Shown here in pieces: positions 23,791-32,636 of a DNA stretch of 63,457 nt. Within the stretch, counting starts at the first letter, position 1. Every line of letters begins with the position of its first letter. The DNA lies in assembly GCA_028289585.1 (NCBI GenBank), contig JANQPI010000023.1, positions 1-63,457 on the forward strand, read 5' to 3'. Under the pieces are notes generated by a model. That model was given only the letters and a program-made list of their open reading frames with translations. It made no database searches and was not told where the DNA came from. The stretch is from Candidatus Zixiibacteriota bacterium. GTDB taxonomy: Bacteria > Zixibacteria > MSB-5A5 > GN15 > FEB-12. Position numbers and translations under genes: made by a program.

Positions 23791-24681
23791 ATGGTATTCA
23801 CACCCACCACCGCCCAGATGGGGCACGTTTCCAATTTCGGGACCTCCGACTCCGGGGCCATCGACGAGGAGTTCTACTTCGAGTCGTGCGACTTCGGCAA
23901 AAACGGAACCGTGATGGAACGCGACGGCATGCGCGGCACGCGGTCGCTATCTGCCGACGACATCAAGGAAGGGATCTTCACATGCGACGGGCCCGTCTCA
24001 TTGGTGCCCACCCCAGAGGATCTCGACATCTGGCTCCCAAGAATCCTGGGGGCTTCCGAAGCCGCGACAGACATCTTCGCGCTGGCCGAAACACTGCCCG
24101 AGTTCAACGTCGGCGTTGACCGTGGCGGGGACGCCTATACCTATGATGGCGTCAAGGTCAACAAGGCAACCTTTCGCTGCTCGAAGGGGGAGCCGTTGCG
24201 ATTGCTACTGGACCTGATCGGCAAGACGGAGACCACCGGCCAGACGTTCCCCACGCTGACACTCAGCAATGCGGGATTCTATGCGATGCACGAGCTAGTT
24301 CTCACCATCGAATCAGTCGAACGAGAGGTTGCCGAAATTGAGATCGTCATCGACAACCAGCTAGTCGGCGATCGACACAACAACAGCCAATCCGTCACCG
24401 ACATCCCCTCCGGCGGTCGACTGATCACGATGAAAGTGGTCATGCCGTTCTCGGGTGCCAACGTGGCTCTGCATAATGCAGCGGTCACAGGTGCCGCCGG
24501 GACTGCCGCGTGGTCATTCGGTGGCTACTCGACCTCGTTCGCCTTCGCGGCCCTCCAGGCTCCCAAGCAGACCCCGCCGGTTCGAGGGAAGACGGAGGAG
24601 ACGATGCTCACGAAAAACTTTACGGCCCGGGCCACTGCCGCCACCAAGGAATTGATTGTCACACACGACGCGGCTGCCTAG
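23791..24681 (+). CDS. Major tail tube protein
   Basis: A 296-residue protein immediately upstream of the tail assembly region, with AAAAAGGAG before ATG 23791. It has the beta-sandwich composition of tail tube subunits: a strand-rich core, a helix around residues 85-100 and a long C-terminal beta tail rich in Ala and Thr. The assignment rests on synteny (tail terminator before, chaperone and tape measure after) and composition. Confidence 0.7.
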   Translation: MVFTPTTAQMGHVSNFGTSDSGAIDEEFYFESCDFGKNGTVMERDGMRGTRSLSADDIKEGIFTCDGPVSLVPTPEDLDIWLPRILGASEAATDIFALAETLPEFNVGVDRGGDAYTYDGVKVNKATFRCSKGEPLRLLLDLIGKTETTGQTFPTLTLSNAGFYAMHELVLTIESVEREVAEIEIVIDNQLVGDRHNNSQSVTDIPSGGRLITMKVVMPFSGANVALHNAAVTGAAGTAAWSFGGYSTSFAFAALQAPKQTPPVRGKTEETMLTKNFTARATAATKELIVTHDAAA

Positions 24682-24736
24682 TCGCATCCAGGATTTCGGG
24701 GCGAATGTTTCACGAGGAATACGAAAGGGATTTGCA

Positions 24737-25489
24737 ATGCTTCGGACAGCAGCAACGATCGCCACTCTCTGCTTGATAGTGACACTCGTCACGCCATCGA
24801 CCATCGCCAAAGACATCTCGGTCGCGGAAAGCGAGAACGCCGTCTGCATGGTGGTGGGAGATGCCACCAACGCCAAGGAGGTGCTACAGCGTATCGATCG
24901 CATGCGAGAGATGTACGCCCCGATGTTCATCGGTCGGCATCTTGACACGGGGGAGGGTTATGTCGATTTGCACATTAATGTCGAAGGCCGGGCGGAGGTA
25001 AGCTCCGAGCGGATGCTGTTGGAGAATAGGCGCAATGGCCGCCCTCACATGGTGTTTATCGATGGAACCGATGCCGAAGATGTCAACGGTATGATTGGCC
25101 ACGCCGTGATCCAGTCCATCCTGATTGCCGAACACGGAGTAAAGGTCCCGCGATGGATTGTGGCAGGTGCCTCCAGTATGGCGGACGACAAACAGCGAAA
25201 GCTGCATCGACTCAATGTGTTATCCAAGGAGATGGGTGCCGGGAGGTCTCCTTCGATTGAGCACATTGCCAGCGCGCAGAGCGTGCGATCGGATGCCGAC
25301 TTTGCCTTCTGTGAATCGCTGGTCTTGTACCTGATTCATACGGGAGGTCACGAGAAGTTTGCAGAGTTCGTGGGTCAGGCAACCAAGAACGGGACCAAGG
25401 CTGCCTTGACCGGCGTCTACGGAGAATCCGTGGACCAGGACTGGAGAATGTGGTCCCGAGATCTGGTGGAGAATTATGCGTCGAAATAG
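24737..25489 (+). CDS. Secreted protein resembling a degenerate gluzincin peptidase
   Basis: A 250-residue protein with an N-terminal signal sequence (about residues 1-24, cleavage near STIA-K). Residues ~120-150 (a GHAVIQSILIAEHGVKVPRW segment and then AGASSMAD) align with the HExxH helix and the PRWLxEGLA segment of DUF1570-type gluzincins. The catalytic HExxH itself is missing, so it is probably inactive. ATG 24737 has GAAAGGGA upstream. A secreted gene inside the tail operon is unusual; a binding or superinfection role is possible. Confidence 0.6.
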   Translation: MLRTAATIATLCLIVTLVTPSTIAKDISVAESENAVCMVVGDATNAKEVLQRIDRMREMYAPMFIGRHLDTGEGYVDLHINVEGRAEVSSERMLLENRRNGRPHMVFIDGTDAEDVNGMIGHAVIQSILIAEHGVKVPRWIVAGASSMADDKQRKLHRLNVLSKEMGAGRSPSIEHIASAQSVRSDADFAFCESLVLYLIHTGGHEKFAEFVGQATKNGTKAALTGVYGESVDQDWRMWSRDLVENYASK

Positions 25490-25682
25490 GAGGGCGTTTC
25501 TAGGGGCTTGTGTTGCTGCGTTCATACCGTCATTCATAAAACCCAGCAATGAGAAAGGCATCCCTGGAACCAGGAAGGCTTGTCACGAAAGGCGTGGCCA
25601 TCTAGTCGAGTCATTTCAGTTCCAGGGAGCGTTTTTTGTCACACGAGAGATGCAGGACGATTGCATCGTCGTGATTGAGTAA
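25476..25682 (+). CDS. Small exported protein with Tat-like signal
   Basis: A 68-residue protein starting at ATG 25476, inside the end of the previous gene. The N-terminus NRRAFLGACVAAFIPSF matches the twin-arginine signal pattern (RR-x-F-L plus a hydrophobic stretch). The remaining ~45 residues have two cysteines and a beta-rich end. Function unknown; it is probably paired with the secreted protein upstream. Confidence 0.55.
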   Translation: MRRNRRAFLGACVAAFIPSFIKPSNEKGIPGTRKACHERRGHLVESFQFQGAFFVTREMQDDCIVVIE

Positions 25683-25714
25683 CCTTTACCACTTGTACGG
25701 AGTTTCGAGCCACG

Positions 25715-26176
25715 ATGGCAAAGCGATACAACTACATCCCGTCAGAGGACTACACGTTCGATGGCTACATTGCCGCTAGGCCGGGGTCGTACGACTTCCC
25801 GACCCGGTTTAAGTTTCACCAGATGTTCACCGAGAAAGTAAGCCCGTTCCTACAGTCCCTGGAGCGTTTTGCCGACAAGGCAGATCAACGCGATAGGGCA
25901 TGCGCTGTGGAGATGGCCAAGCACGTCAAGGAATGGGACATCGTGGACCCGGATGGCAATGATGTCGAGGTCAGTGCCACGGCCATGCTGCGACTGCATC
26001 CGGCGCTATTCAATCGGCTTTTTCGCATTGTGATCACCGGACTGGATGGTTGCGACGTTGACCCCAACGAGGCCAGCATGGACAAGGAGCAGAACTGCAA
26101 CGATGTCCACGACGCAGCCTTGGCGAACGTGTCGGCGGTCAACGTTAAAGAAGAGAACGCGGAGGGAAACTCGTAA
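25715..26176 (+). CDS. Tail assembly chaperone (G-type, upstream frame)
   Basis: A 153-residue acidic protein directly before the tape-measure region. Near its end the sequence GGGAAAC (26164-26170) is in the exact X-XXY-YYZ phase for a -1 ribosomal frameshift. After the slip the frame stays open and becomes the next gene (26191-26583). This is the known arrangement of lambda G/GT-type chaperones, which coat the tape measure during tail assembly. ATG 25715 follows a TAACCTTTACC element shared with two other genes. Confidence 0.8.
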   Translation: MAKRYNYIPSEDYTFDGYIAARPGSYDFPTRFKFHQMFTEKVSPFLQSLERFADKADQRDRACAVEMAKHVKEWDIVDPDGNDVEVSATAMLRLHPALFNRLFRIVITGLDGCDVDPNEASMDKEQNCNDVHDAALANVSAVNVKEENAEGNS

Positions 26177-26206
26177 GGGGGTTATCCCTGATGCTTAACC
26201 ATCAGG
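26164..26206 (+). promoter_or_regulatory. Programmed -1 frameshift signal
   Basis: The slippery heptamer GGGAAAC (26164-26170) is read as GGA-AAC in the upstream frame. A perfect 7-bp hairpin, CCTGATG (26187-26193) with CATCAGG (26200-26206), lies 16 bases downstream and could act as the stimulator. The -1 frame runs CTC GTA AGG GGG TTA TCC CTG ATG into the next reading frame without a stop. Confidence 0.85.
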
Positions 26207-26583
26207 CGGTGGCCTCCCTGTCATGCGACGACTGCGAAGAGTACATGATCTCGGACATCGAGTCCGCAACGTTCATGGAGGTGCGAGGCGAGCGGGTCAA
26301 GCGAAACGGGCCCACGCCGTGCCACAAGTGCCCCAAGTGCGTTGGCATTGATTACAAAAATAGGACTCCCGCAGAGGGAAGAAAGGCAACGCTCAATCGA
26401 GCGAACCTGAATATATTAAGAGCCTATCTAGCGAATCAGGCCACCCACGGGAAGGCACTAAGCAAAGAGGAACTACGCAGCCCGATTGTATTGCGTCGCT
26501 TCGGGTTGATTGAATGGACGCTAAGGGACCACGGCACCAGGGCGATCAACTCTCTGCTGCGGGTCATTGCTGCTAGGGGTTAA
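26170..26583 (+). CDS. Tail assembly chaperone T-domain (frameshift extension)
   Basis: This frame is entered by -1 frameshifting at 26170 and encodes about 137 residues fused to the upstream protein. ATG 26191 could also start it independently, but its ribosome site is poor. It carries two CxxC-type pairs (CDDC, CHKC) that may form a zinc knuckle, then a basic helical C-terminus. In lambda the T domain recruits tail tube protein to the tape measure complex. The tape-measure gene follows after two bases. Confidence 0.75.
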   Translation, partial: LVRGLSLMLNHQAVASLSCDDCEEYMISDIESATFMEVRGERVKRNGPTPCHKCPKCVGIDYKNRTPAEGRKATLNRANLNILRAYLANQATHGKALSKEELRSPIVLRRFGLIEWTLRDHGTRAINSLLRVIAARG

Positions 26584-26585
26584 GG

Positions 26586-28337
26586 ATGGCGGACGCCGAA
26601 CGTAATGTCGTTGTCAAGTTCTCGATTCAGACGGACGGATCGTCTGCCGAGAGCGCCAAGACGATGGCCAACTCCATCAAGGAGGCCCACGAGTCCTCCA
26701 CGGCTGCTGCCACGGGCTCCATTCAAAGGCAACGCGCCGCGGCGGATGAAGCGTTCCGGGCCGCCGAACAGATGCAGCGGACCACGGTGGCCTCCACCAG
26801 GAGGTCGACCGACTCCATTGGCCGCATGTACAAGGACTCCACCGAAGAGGTGGGCTCCAGGATGACCATCTTGGAGAGCGACGTCAAAGGCGTGGAGAAC
26901 GCCATCAAGGAATGGGAGCGGACCAGCCAGGAGTCAGAGCGAACCGTCACCAGGGCCACTAACCAGATGCGGATCGGCTACAACCGATTACTAACCGGCG
27001 TAGAGCAAGTCGCGCGTGGCGTGGTGCTATTGGGCTTGGTGTCGGAGCGTGACCTGGAGAACGCCCTGCGAACCTTTGCCAAGTTCCAGGCTGCCGTCGA
27101 TCTCACGAAGGGAATCATCAACGTCATATCGGGTCTCTCCAGGACCTACGGAGCCCTCTCTGCGTCGATCGACGTGGCCACCGCCTCCCAGGTCCGGTTC
27201 ACTGCCGCGAGCACTGCGGGGGCAGGAGCGTCCGTTGCGGGGACTGCTGGCAGCACGGGGGCCAGGGCATTCGGCGTAGCCGCCCTGTCGGCGGTCGGCG
27301 TGGCCGCCACGGGTGTTGCCGCCGGTCTGGCTGCGATCGTGGCCGTCTCCCCCGGAATGCGAGAGGCCATCCTGGACTTAACCGGGAGCCTCAGTTCGGC
27401 AGCCAGGGAAGCCGAGAAGCGCAAGGAGGAGGCACGCAAGCGACAGGAGGACTTGGAGCTTGAGCAGCTAGCCGGAGATCGCAGCCAGCGATTCGAGCGG
27501 AGGCAGGCCGATCTCAGGCAAGCGCGTTTCGCCTCGAATGACTTTGATCGATTCGTGGACGAGAACACCGGGGGCGGAAGTGTCGAGCGTCAATTGTCTA
27601 ACGCCCTGGCCGGGCTGCGTGACGTGCGGATCGCCTTTGCCCGTCGTCGTCGCGAGAACGAAGAGTCCCCCGACCCTAACTTTGCCGGTCAGCGTGCGAT
27701 CTTCGCCCAGCAAGAGAAGAGTTTCCTTGAGGAGATCATGGCCCTCAAGGTGCGTGGATTCGAGATCGACAAGCGTGGCGTCGAAGAGAGAATCCGGGGT
27801 ACGCAGGACATGATCAACCTTCTCACGCGAGAACGGGACCAACTCCAGCGGCAGGCCGACCAGAACAGGCGACAGCAACAAGACGCCATCCAGCGATTTG
27901 CCGAAGCGTCGCCACAGGATATCCAGCGACTCAAGAACATCAAGGCCAAGCTGGATCGTGGTGACGACCTAAGCTCCGAGCAGATCCGCTTCGCGCGTAG
28001 CTCCGGACTCTTTAATCAGCAAGCCCAGGAGCAAGCCGAGAGGCTGGCCAAAAAGCGAGGCGTGGACGCCTTTTTGACTGATGAACTCGCGGCCGCAGCG
28101 TCACTAGATCGACAGATCCAGGCCAAGACGGTGGAGATCAAAACGCAAAACGACATCAAGATCTCACTGGAAGATAGCGTCGAGGAGATGGTCCGAGAGC
28201 TTCGCGAAGAACTCAGGCCGATGGGCGAGCAGCTAACCAAGACAGTGATCCAGGCCCTCCGCGATGGAGTCACTCAGGACAACAGAAACCGTGCAGTCAA
28301 TCGGCAGGTCCAACAGGAAGTAGCAGCCCAGCAGTAA
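26586..28337 (+). CDS. Tape measure protein
   Basis: A 583-residue protein that sets tail length. At the usual ~1.5 angstrom per residue it predicts a tail of roughly 90 nm. The N-terminal half is helical with Ala, Ser and Gln. A hydrophobic Ala/Gly-rich region at about residues 195-260 is a likely membrane-interacting segment, and the second half is a long charged coiled coil. Position after the frameshifted chaperones is diagnostic. ATG 26586 has AGGGGTTAAGG upstream. Confidence 0.85.
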   Translation: MADAERNVVVKFSIQTDGSSAESAKTMANSIKEAHESSTAAATGSIQRQRAAADEAFRAAEQMQRTTVASTRRSTDSIGRMYKDSTEEVGSRMTILESDVKGVENAIKEWERTSQESERTVTRATNQMRIGYNRLLTGVEQVARGVVLLGLVSERDLENALRTFAKFQAAVDLTKGIINVISGLSRTYGALSASIDVATASQVRFTAASTAGAGASVAGTAGSTGARAFGVAALSAVGVAATGVAAGLAAIVAVSPGMREAILDLTGSLSSAAREAEKRKEEARKRQEDLELEQLAGDRSQRFERRQADLRQARFASNDFDRFVDENTGGGSVERQLSNALAGLRDVRIAFARRRRENEESPDPNFAGQRAIFAQQEKSFLEEIMALKVRGFEIDKRGVEERIRGTQDMINLLTRERDQLQRQADQNRRQQQDAIQRFAEASPQDIQRLKNIKAKLDRGDDLSSEQIRFARSSGLFNQQAQEQAERLAKKRGVDAFLTDELAAAASLDRQIQAKTVEIKTQNDIKISLEDSVEEMVRELREELRPMGEQLTKTVIQALRDGVTQDNRNRAVNRQVQQEVAAQQ

Positions 28338-28349
28338 GGACAAGCCACC

Positions 28350-29090
28350 ATGAAGATCAAATGGGGAAGCTACACCCATCCATCTAATGAGATGATCATC
28401 GCCATCTCGCGGGAAAGCTCCGTCAACGCAGAGGGTGTTGTGGAGGGGGTTCTCCATCGCTGGGACATGCAGGGCTTACTGATGGAGGACTCGCAGTCCG
28501 CACTAGACACAGCCATCGCCAACATAGAAACGCAGTATGCCACTGGAGAGAAAGACCTCAAGCTCCTCTTCGATGATGACAGCGAAGCGGACCATCAACT
28601 CCTGACGGCCTCTTGCAATGGTGGAACCAGAGTCGTCCGCGGGCCATCTTTTCTGGAGGGTCGCGGCGTGGAGTATGCCCTCACGAGAACGTTTTCGGTA
28701 ACGATCGAAGGGGAGATTCTGGACAGCGGTGGGGCCGGGACCGTCCTGGAGTGGCAGGAGACCTTGCAGTTTAGTGGAGGCGGGCCTGCGTTCAGTTACC
28801 TGCAAACCGTCAACGGATTGCCTCAGAAGCAATTGACCGCAGAGGCCACTCCCTATCGGGTCATTCAGCAGGGCAGCGCCAAGGGTCGCGACGCCTACCC
28901 GGCAGCAGCCACACCGCTATGGGCCTCTGATCACCATCAGAACCTGGACAGCATCACCTACGGTTTCCCCAAGAAAATGGGGCGTGGATCTTCGGTGGCC
29001 TACACGATGTACCCGATCTCGTGGCGTTACGAATTCACATCTGATACAGTCCTGGTAGGGACGCCCACGGCGGCCCCATCAGGAAGCTAG
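28350..29090 (+). CDS. Tail protein, possibly distal tail
   Basis: A 246-residue beta-rich protein just downstream of the tape measure, where siphophages usually place the distal tail (Dit) gene. It has an N-terminal segment with WGSYTHPSNE, central strands and a Pro/Ala/Ser C-terminus. No family signature was recognised; the role is inferred from position. ATG 28350 has AAGGACAAG upstream. Confidence 0.6.
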   Translation: MKIKWGSYTHPSNEMIIAISRESSVNAEGVVEGVLHRWDMQGLLMEDSQSALDTAIANIETQYATGEKDLKLLFDDDSEADHQLLTASCNGGTRVVRGPSFLEGRGVEYALTRTFSVTIEGEILDSGGAGTVLEWQETLQFSGGGPAFSYLQTVNGLPQKQLTAEATPYRVIQQGSAKGRDAYPAAATPLWASDHHQNLDSITYGFPKKMGRGSSVAYTMYPISWRYEFTSDTVLVGTPTAAPSGS

Positions 29091-29101
29091 GAGACAACGG
29101 A

Positions 29102-30376
29102 ATGGCGACCAAAATATGGATCGGAGACGCACAGGATATTGCACAGGTCGACACCTTCACGGTCGGCGGCACGATCGAAGTCGGCGACGAGTTCAGCGTC
29201 AAGATCGGCAACCGTACGATAACAGCCGTCGCCACCACGACGGTCGTGGACACCACGGTTGCGGACATCATCACCGCCCTGGAGGGTGCCAGCATCTACC
29301 CCGAGTTTTACGGGCTGATTATCACCAATACCACCGCCACCACGACCGGCACCTTTACAATTACCTACCCCGCCGGTGCATCATACACGGCCACGGCCAG
29401 CACAACGGAGAGCGGTGGAGGTGCCGCCGATCTCCAGACGTTCACCAAGGTGACGACTACCACGGCCACCGGTTCGGCGTGGTGGGATAATGCGGACAAC
29501 TGGGATACCGGCACGGTCCCCGTCAACACAGATGACGTGATCATCGCCAACTCGGCGAGATCGATTACCGAGGGGCTGGATCAATCAGCCGTGACCCTCA
29601 CCTCGCTAAAGATCTTGCAGAGCTTCACGGGGCATATTGGCTTGCCGGAATTCGCTGCTACATCGGTCGGCAGCTACGAAGAGTATCGAGACAAGTATCT
29701 CCAGATTCACGCCTCGGACCTGGAGATCGGAGAGGGTCCCGGAACGGGCTCCGGCAGGATTCGGATCGACAACCTCACCACCGAGATCGATGTCATCGTC
29801 CACAACACCGGGGATCGTGCCGAAACGAATGTCCCGTCCGTGTTATGGAAGGGAACGCATATCGCCAACACGATGACGATCAACAAAGGTTTCGTTGGCA
29901 TCGCCTTCTATCCCGGAGAGGCGGCCGCGCTGGCAAGTCTTAAGCAAACCTATCGCACAAAACCCAAGACGGACACCGATGTCGTGGTCGGCAACGGCGT
30001 GACGCAACTCACGACCGTGGCCAAGAATGGCGGCACGCTGCAACTATCCACCTCCACAACTGTAATGGTCTTGGCTGGATTAGGAACCACCACGGTCCTT
30101 GGGGGAACGCATACAGCAGTCATCATCTACTCGGGGACAATGTATTATCAATCGTCGGGGACGATCACTTCGCTGACGGTGGCGGGCCCCAACTCAGTGG
30201 CAGACTTCGGCAGAGATCTACGACTGAGGACGATCACGGATACGTACATGTTTGCCGGGGGAACACTCCTGGACCCAGAGAAGACAATCACCTACACGAA
30301 CGACGCCTACATCCGCTGCACAATGGCGGAGGTGACGCTCAACCTGGGGACGGATTTTAGACTAGGAATTGCGTAG
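29102..30376 (+). CDS. Beta-rich virion protein (fibre-like)
   Basis: A 424-residue protein extremely rich in Thr, Gly, Ile and Val with repeated short strands. After an N-terminal beta domain, residues ~125-160 contain AWWDNADNWDTGTVPVNTDD, a motif common at the start of extracellular beta-helix passengers. The remainder looks like a beta helix. Likely a surface-exposed tail or baseplate fibre. ATG 29102 has TAGGAGA upstream. Confidence 0.65.
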   Translation: MATKIWIGDAQDIAQVDTFTVGGTIEVGDEFSVKIGNRTITAVATTTVVDTTVADIITALEGASIYPEFYGLIITNTTATTTGTFTITYPAGASYTATASTTESGGGAADLQTFTKVTTTTATGSAWWDNADNWDTGTVPVNTDDVIIANSARSITEGLDQSAVTLTSLKILQSFTGHIGLPEFAATSVGSYEEYRDKYLQIHASDLEIGEGPGTGSGRIRIDNLTTEIDVIVHNTGDRAETNVPSVLWKGTHIANTMTINKGFVGIAFYPGEAAALASLKQTYRTKPKTDTDVVVGNGVTQLTTVAKNGGTLQLSTSTTVMVLAGLGTTTVLGGTHTAVIIYSGTMYYQSSGTITSLTVAGPNSVADFGRDLRLRTITDTYMFAGGTLLDPEKTITYTNDAYIRCTMAEVTLNLGTDFRLGIA

Positions 30377-30378
30377 CA

Positions 30379-30768
30379 ATGAGGCTACAGCCGAACTATG
30401 AATACGTGGGCGAAGTCGTTCGCATCGTGGATGGAGACACGGTCGAAGTCATCATCGACCAGGGCTTCGACAACCTCACCCGGCAAGTCCTCCGACTTGA
30501 CGAGATCGACGCCCCCGAGATGCGAGGCGAAACTAAAGAGGCCGGAGTAGCGTCCCGCCTGCATCTGGTCGGACTGATTGCCGAGTATGGGAAGTTTCTC
30601 TACATGACGACCAGGAAGAAGCGCAGCGGCGACGAGAAGCGTGGCAAGTTCGGTCGGTACTTGGTGACACTCCTTGCCCCTGCGGGCGATCCTGCGGCCC
30701 CTGGTGAGCTTGTGAACCTGAATCACAGGATGGTCCACGATGGCCACGCCCGGTGGCTCGAATACTAA
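30379..30768 (+). CDS. Staphylococcal-nuclease-like (SNase) protein
   Basis: A 129-residue protein with the SNase fold pattern: VDGDTV (residues 18-22, metal Asp20), RLDEIDAPE (Arg39, Asp44, Glu47) and a later RGKFGRYLV (Arg93). These match the calcium-binding and catalytic residues of thermonucleases, which cleave DNA and RNA. There is no signal peptide. Its place between tail genes suggests either a virion-associated nuclease or a passenger gene. The ribosome site is weak, so it may be coupled to the gene two bases upstream. Confidence 0.8.
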   Translation: MRLQPNYEYVGEVVRIVDGDTVEVIIDQGFDNLTRQVLRLDEIDAPEMRGETKEAGVASRLHLVGLIAEYGKFLYMTTRKKRSGDEKRGKFGRYLVTLLAPAGDPAAPGELVNLNHRMVHDGHARWLEY

Positions 30769-30780
30769 CCCCCGCCGGTA

Positions 30781-30824
30781 GGTGGAAAGGTGGCAACGTT
30801 GCCATGTGCAATTAGTGTGCCAAT
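30781..30824. repeat. 44-bp repeat with palindrome, copy B
   Basis: Identical to 5904-5947, including the TGGCAACGTTGCCA palindrome and, on the minus strand, the sigma54-like TGGCAC-N5-TTGCA. Here it fills most of the gap between the nuclease gene and the next tail gene, and no leftward gene uses its TAA. The conservation is therefore not explained by coding. Confidence 0.85.
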
Positions 30825-30836
30825 GGATCAAGACAC

Positions 30837-32636
30837 ATGCCCAGCTACATTGCGTATGCCACGTTTCCGGGGGTTAGCAAGATCGTGGGGGCCACGGCCA
30901 CGATGGGGCACGGGGTCACGCCATCGGTCATGCAATTGGAGCTAGCGCCGCAGCAGAGCTTCTCCGCAGCCGGTGGCACGTTCTCGATCATCTTCTCCAA
31001 CATTCCCGATGGCGGCTCTGACACCATCCAGTACGACTGGCCGGATTGCAAGGTCCTCAAGCATTCCTTCAATCGCGACAGTGGCGGAGAGAAGTGGACT
31101 TTGCAGATCGTGGACCGTCGCTGGAAGTGGGCGCTAGGCCGCGTGAGTGGTGTCTATAACATCCGCGACGAAGAAGGGGAGCTAATCGAGGACCGAGAGA
31201 AGCCCGCCCGCGAGATCATTGAGCTATGCCTGATGGGCATGGGGGAGGATGTCGAAGGCAATCCTAGCGGTTACATCCTGGACGACATCCCCGATGCAAG
31301 GCCGAAGGTGGAATGGGACGCAGAGGACGCAGCCGACGCGCTGGCGGAGATCTGTGACGCCCTGGGGCTGCGGGTGGTGTTGCAGTTGGATAACCGGGTG
31401 GCCATCCGCAAGGCCGGAGAGGGAAATCAACTTCCATCCACAATCACCTATCCGATCGTAGAGAACTCGCTGTCCATCAATCCTCCAGAGCGACCCGACA
31501 AGGTGGAGCTTGTGGCCGGTGCCACAAGGCATCAGGTGGACATCCCCCTGGAGGCAATCGGGTACGATCCCATGGATGAAGAGATCAAGCTGATCGACGA
31601 TCTCTCCTACAAGCCGGACGATGGCTGGGGATCAGTCTTTCCGCCACACTTCCATGGGATCAAGGACCCCGAGAAGAACGAGACCTACGCTAAGTCGTGG
31701 GTGTTTCGCGCGTATCGCTTGAAGATCGGCGAAGATGATCCACTGGAGGTGGCTGGCTGGAGCACCGACGAAGGCGAAGGGGACCCCATTACGAACATCA
31801 AACAGGTGCTGCCCATCTTCGACAAGATGGTGGAAACCGAAAAGGATGATCCCGAGAAGCGTAAAGAGCCGATCGTCTTTGGCCGATTCTGGCCCGGCAC
31901 GGACAGCGGCAAGAACACCATCAAGAAAGATGACGTTGACCCGTCAGCCGTGGAGGACGCGGACCCCACGATCGTTGTCGACTCGGACTTCTCGGTTGAC
32001 AAGAAGAAGGGCATCATCAAGTTTCGCGACCACGTCTACGCCAACACGGAAGGCGACACCGACAACGAGCCGGTCGAGTTCATTACCGGAGAGCCAGACC
32101 TGTGGCTGCGGATCAGCGTGCCCGTACGAGACCCCGATACCTGGGGAGTCAATCGATACACCAAGGACAAGGAGGTGGAGGTCAACGGAGAGCCTGCCAA
32201 CTTCGGCACGCAGCCCAAAACGATCCGACACTTCGAGATCGAGCAAACCTTCACGCCGATCTATAGCTCTGGGTCGTTTAACATCGAAGATGTGGAGACC
32301 AACGAGGCCGACATCGAAGAGGAGGTCGACCACTACATCGATGCAGAGATTGCCAACCTCTCCCCTGCCGAACCGCAAACGATCCAATACGCCAACATCC
32401 TGCCCGGCCTTGAGCTAGACGGGGCCATCAGTCAGATTACATTCAGTACGGGGAGTCACGGGGACAACAATTGCGGAGTGACGACCATCAGCCGCAACGA
32501 CGACCAGACCGACTTCACCATCAGCTACAAAGAGCGGCGAAGGTTGGAGCGAACGTCGCAGGCACTCAAGCAGCAGATCCTCAACAGGCCGGACGTGCTG
32601 GCAGCCACCATCGAGCTACTACGGAAGGGCGAGTAA
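30837..32636 (+). CDS. Tail hub / baseplate protein
   Basis: A 599-residue protein. The N-terminal third (strands, IVDRRWKWALGRVSGVYNIRD, then helices with AEDAADALAEICDALGLRVV) resembles tail hub proteins of the gp27/Tal type, which form the ring at the tail tip. The middle is acidic and beta-rich and the C-terminus helical. It lies after the Dit-position gene, as expected. ATG 30837 has no strong ribosome site. Confidence 0.7.
   Translation: MPSYIAYATFPGVSKIVGATATMGHGVTPSVMQLELAPQQSFSAAGGTFSIIFSNIPDGGSDTIQYDWPDCKVLKHSFNRDSGGEKWTLQIVDRRWKWALGRVSGVYNIRDEEGELIEDREKPAREIIELCLMGMGEDVEGNPSGYILDDIPDARPKVEWDAEDAADALAEICDALGLRVVLQLDNRVAIRKAGEGNQLPSTITYPIVENSLSINPPERPDKVELVAGATRHQVDIPLEAIGYDPMDEEIKLIDDLSYKPDDGWGSVFPPHFHGIKDPEKNETYAKSWVFRAYRLKIGEDDPLEVAGWSTDEGEGDPITNIKQVLPIFDKMVETEKDDPEKRKEPIVFGRFWPGTDSGKNTIKKDDVDPSAVEDADPTIVVDSDFSVDKKKGIIKFRDHVYANTEGDTDNEPVEFITGEPDLWLRISVPVRDPDTWGVNRYTKDKEVEVNGEPANFGTQPKTIRHFEIEQTFTPIYSSGSFNIEDVETNEADIEEEVDHYIDAEIANLSPAEPQTIQYANILPGLELDGAISQITFSTGSHGDNNCGVTTISRNDDQTDFTISYKERRRLERTSQALKQQILNRPDVLAATIELLRKGE

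Noticed and set aside
25687-25701. TTACC-ACT-TGTAC with TACGGA before the tail chaperone gene
   Set aside because: Degenerate left arm and a 15-bp spacing to a poor TTGAGT box; kept only as part of the TAACCTTTACC observation.
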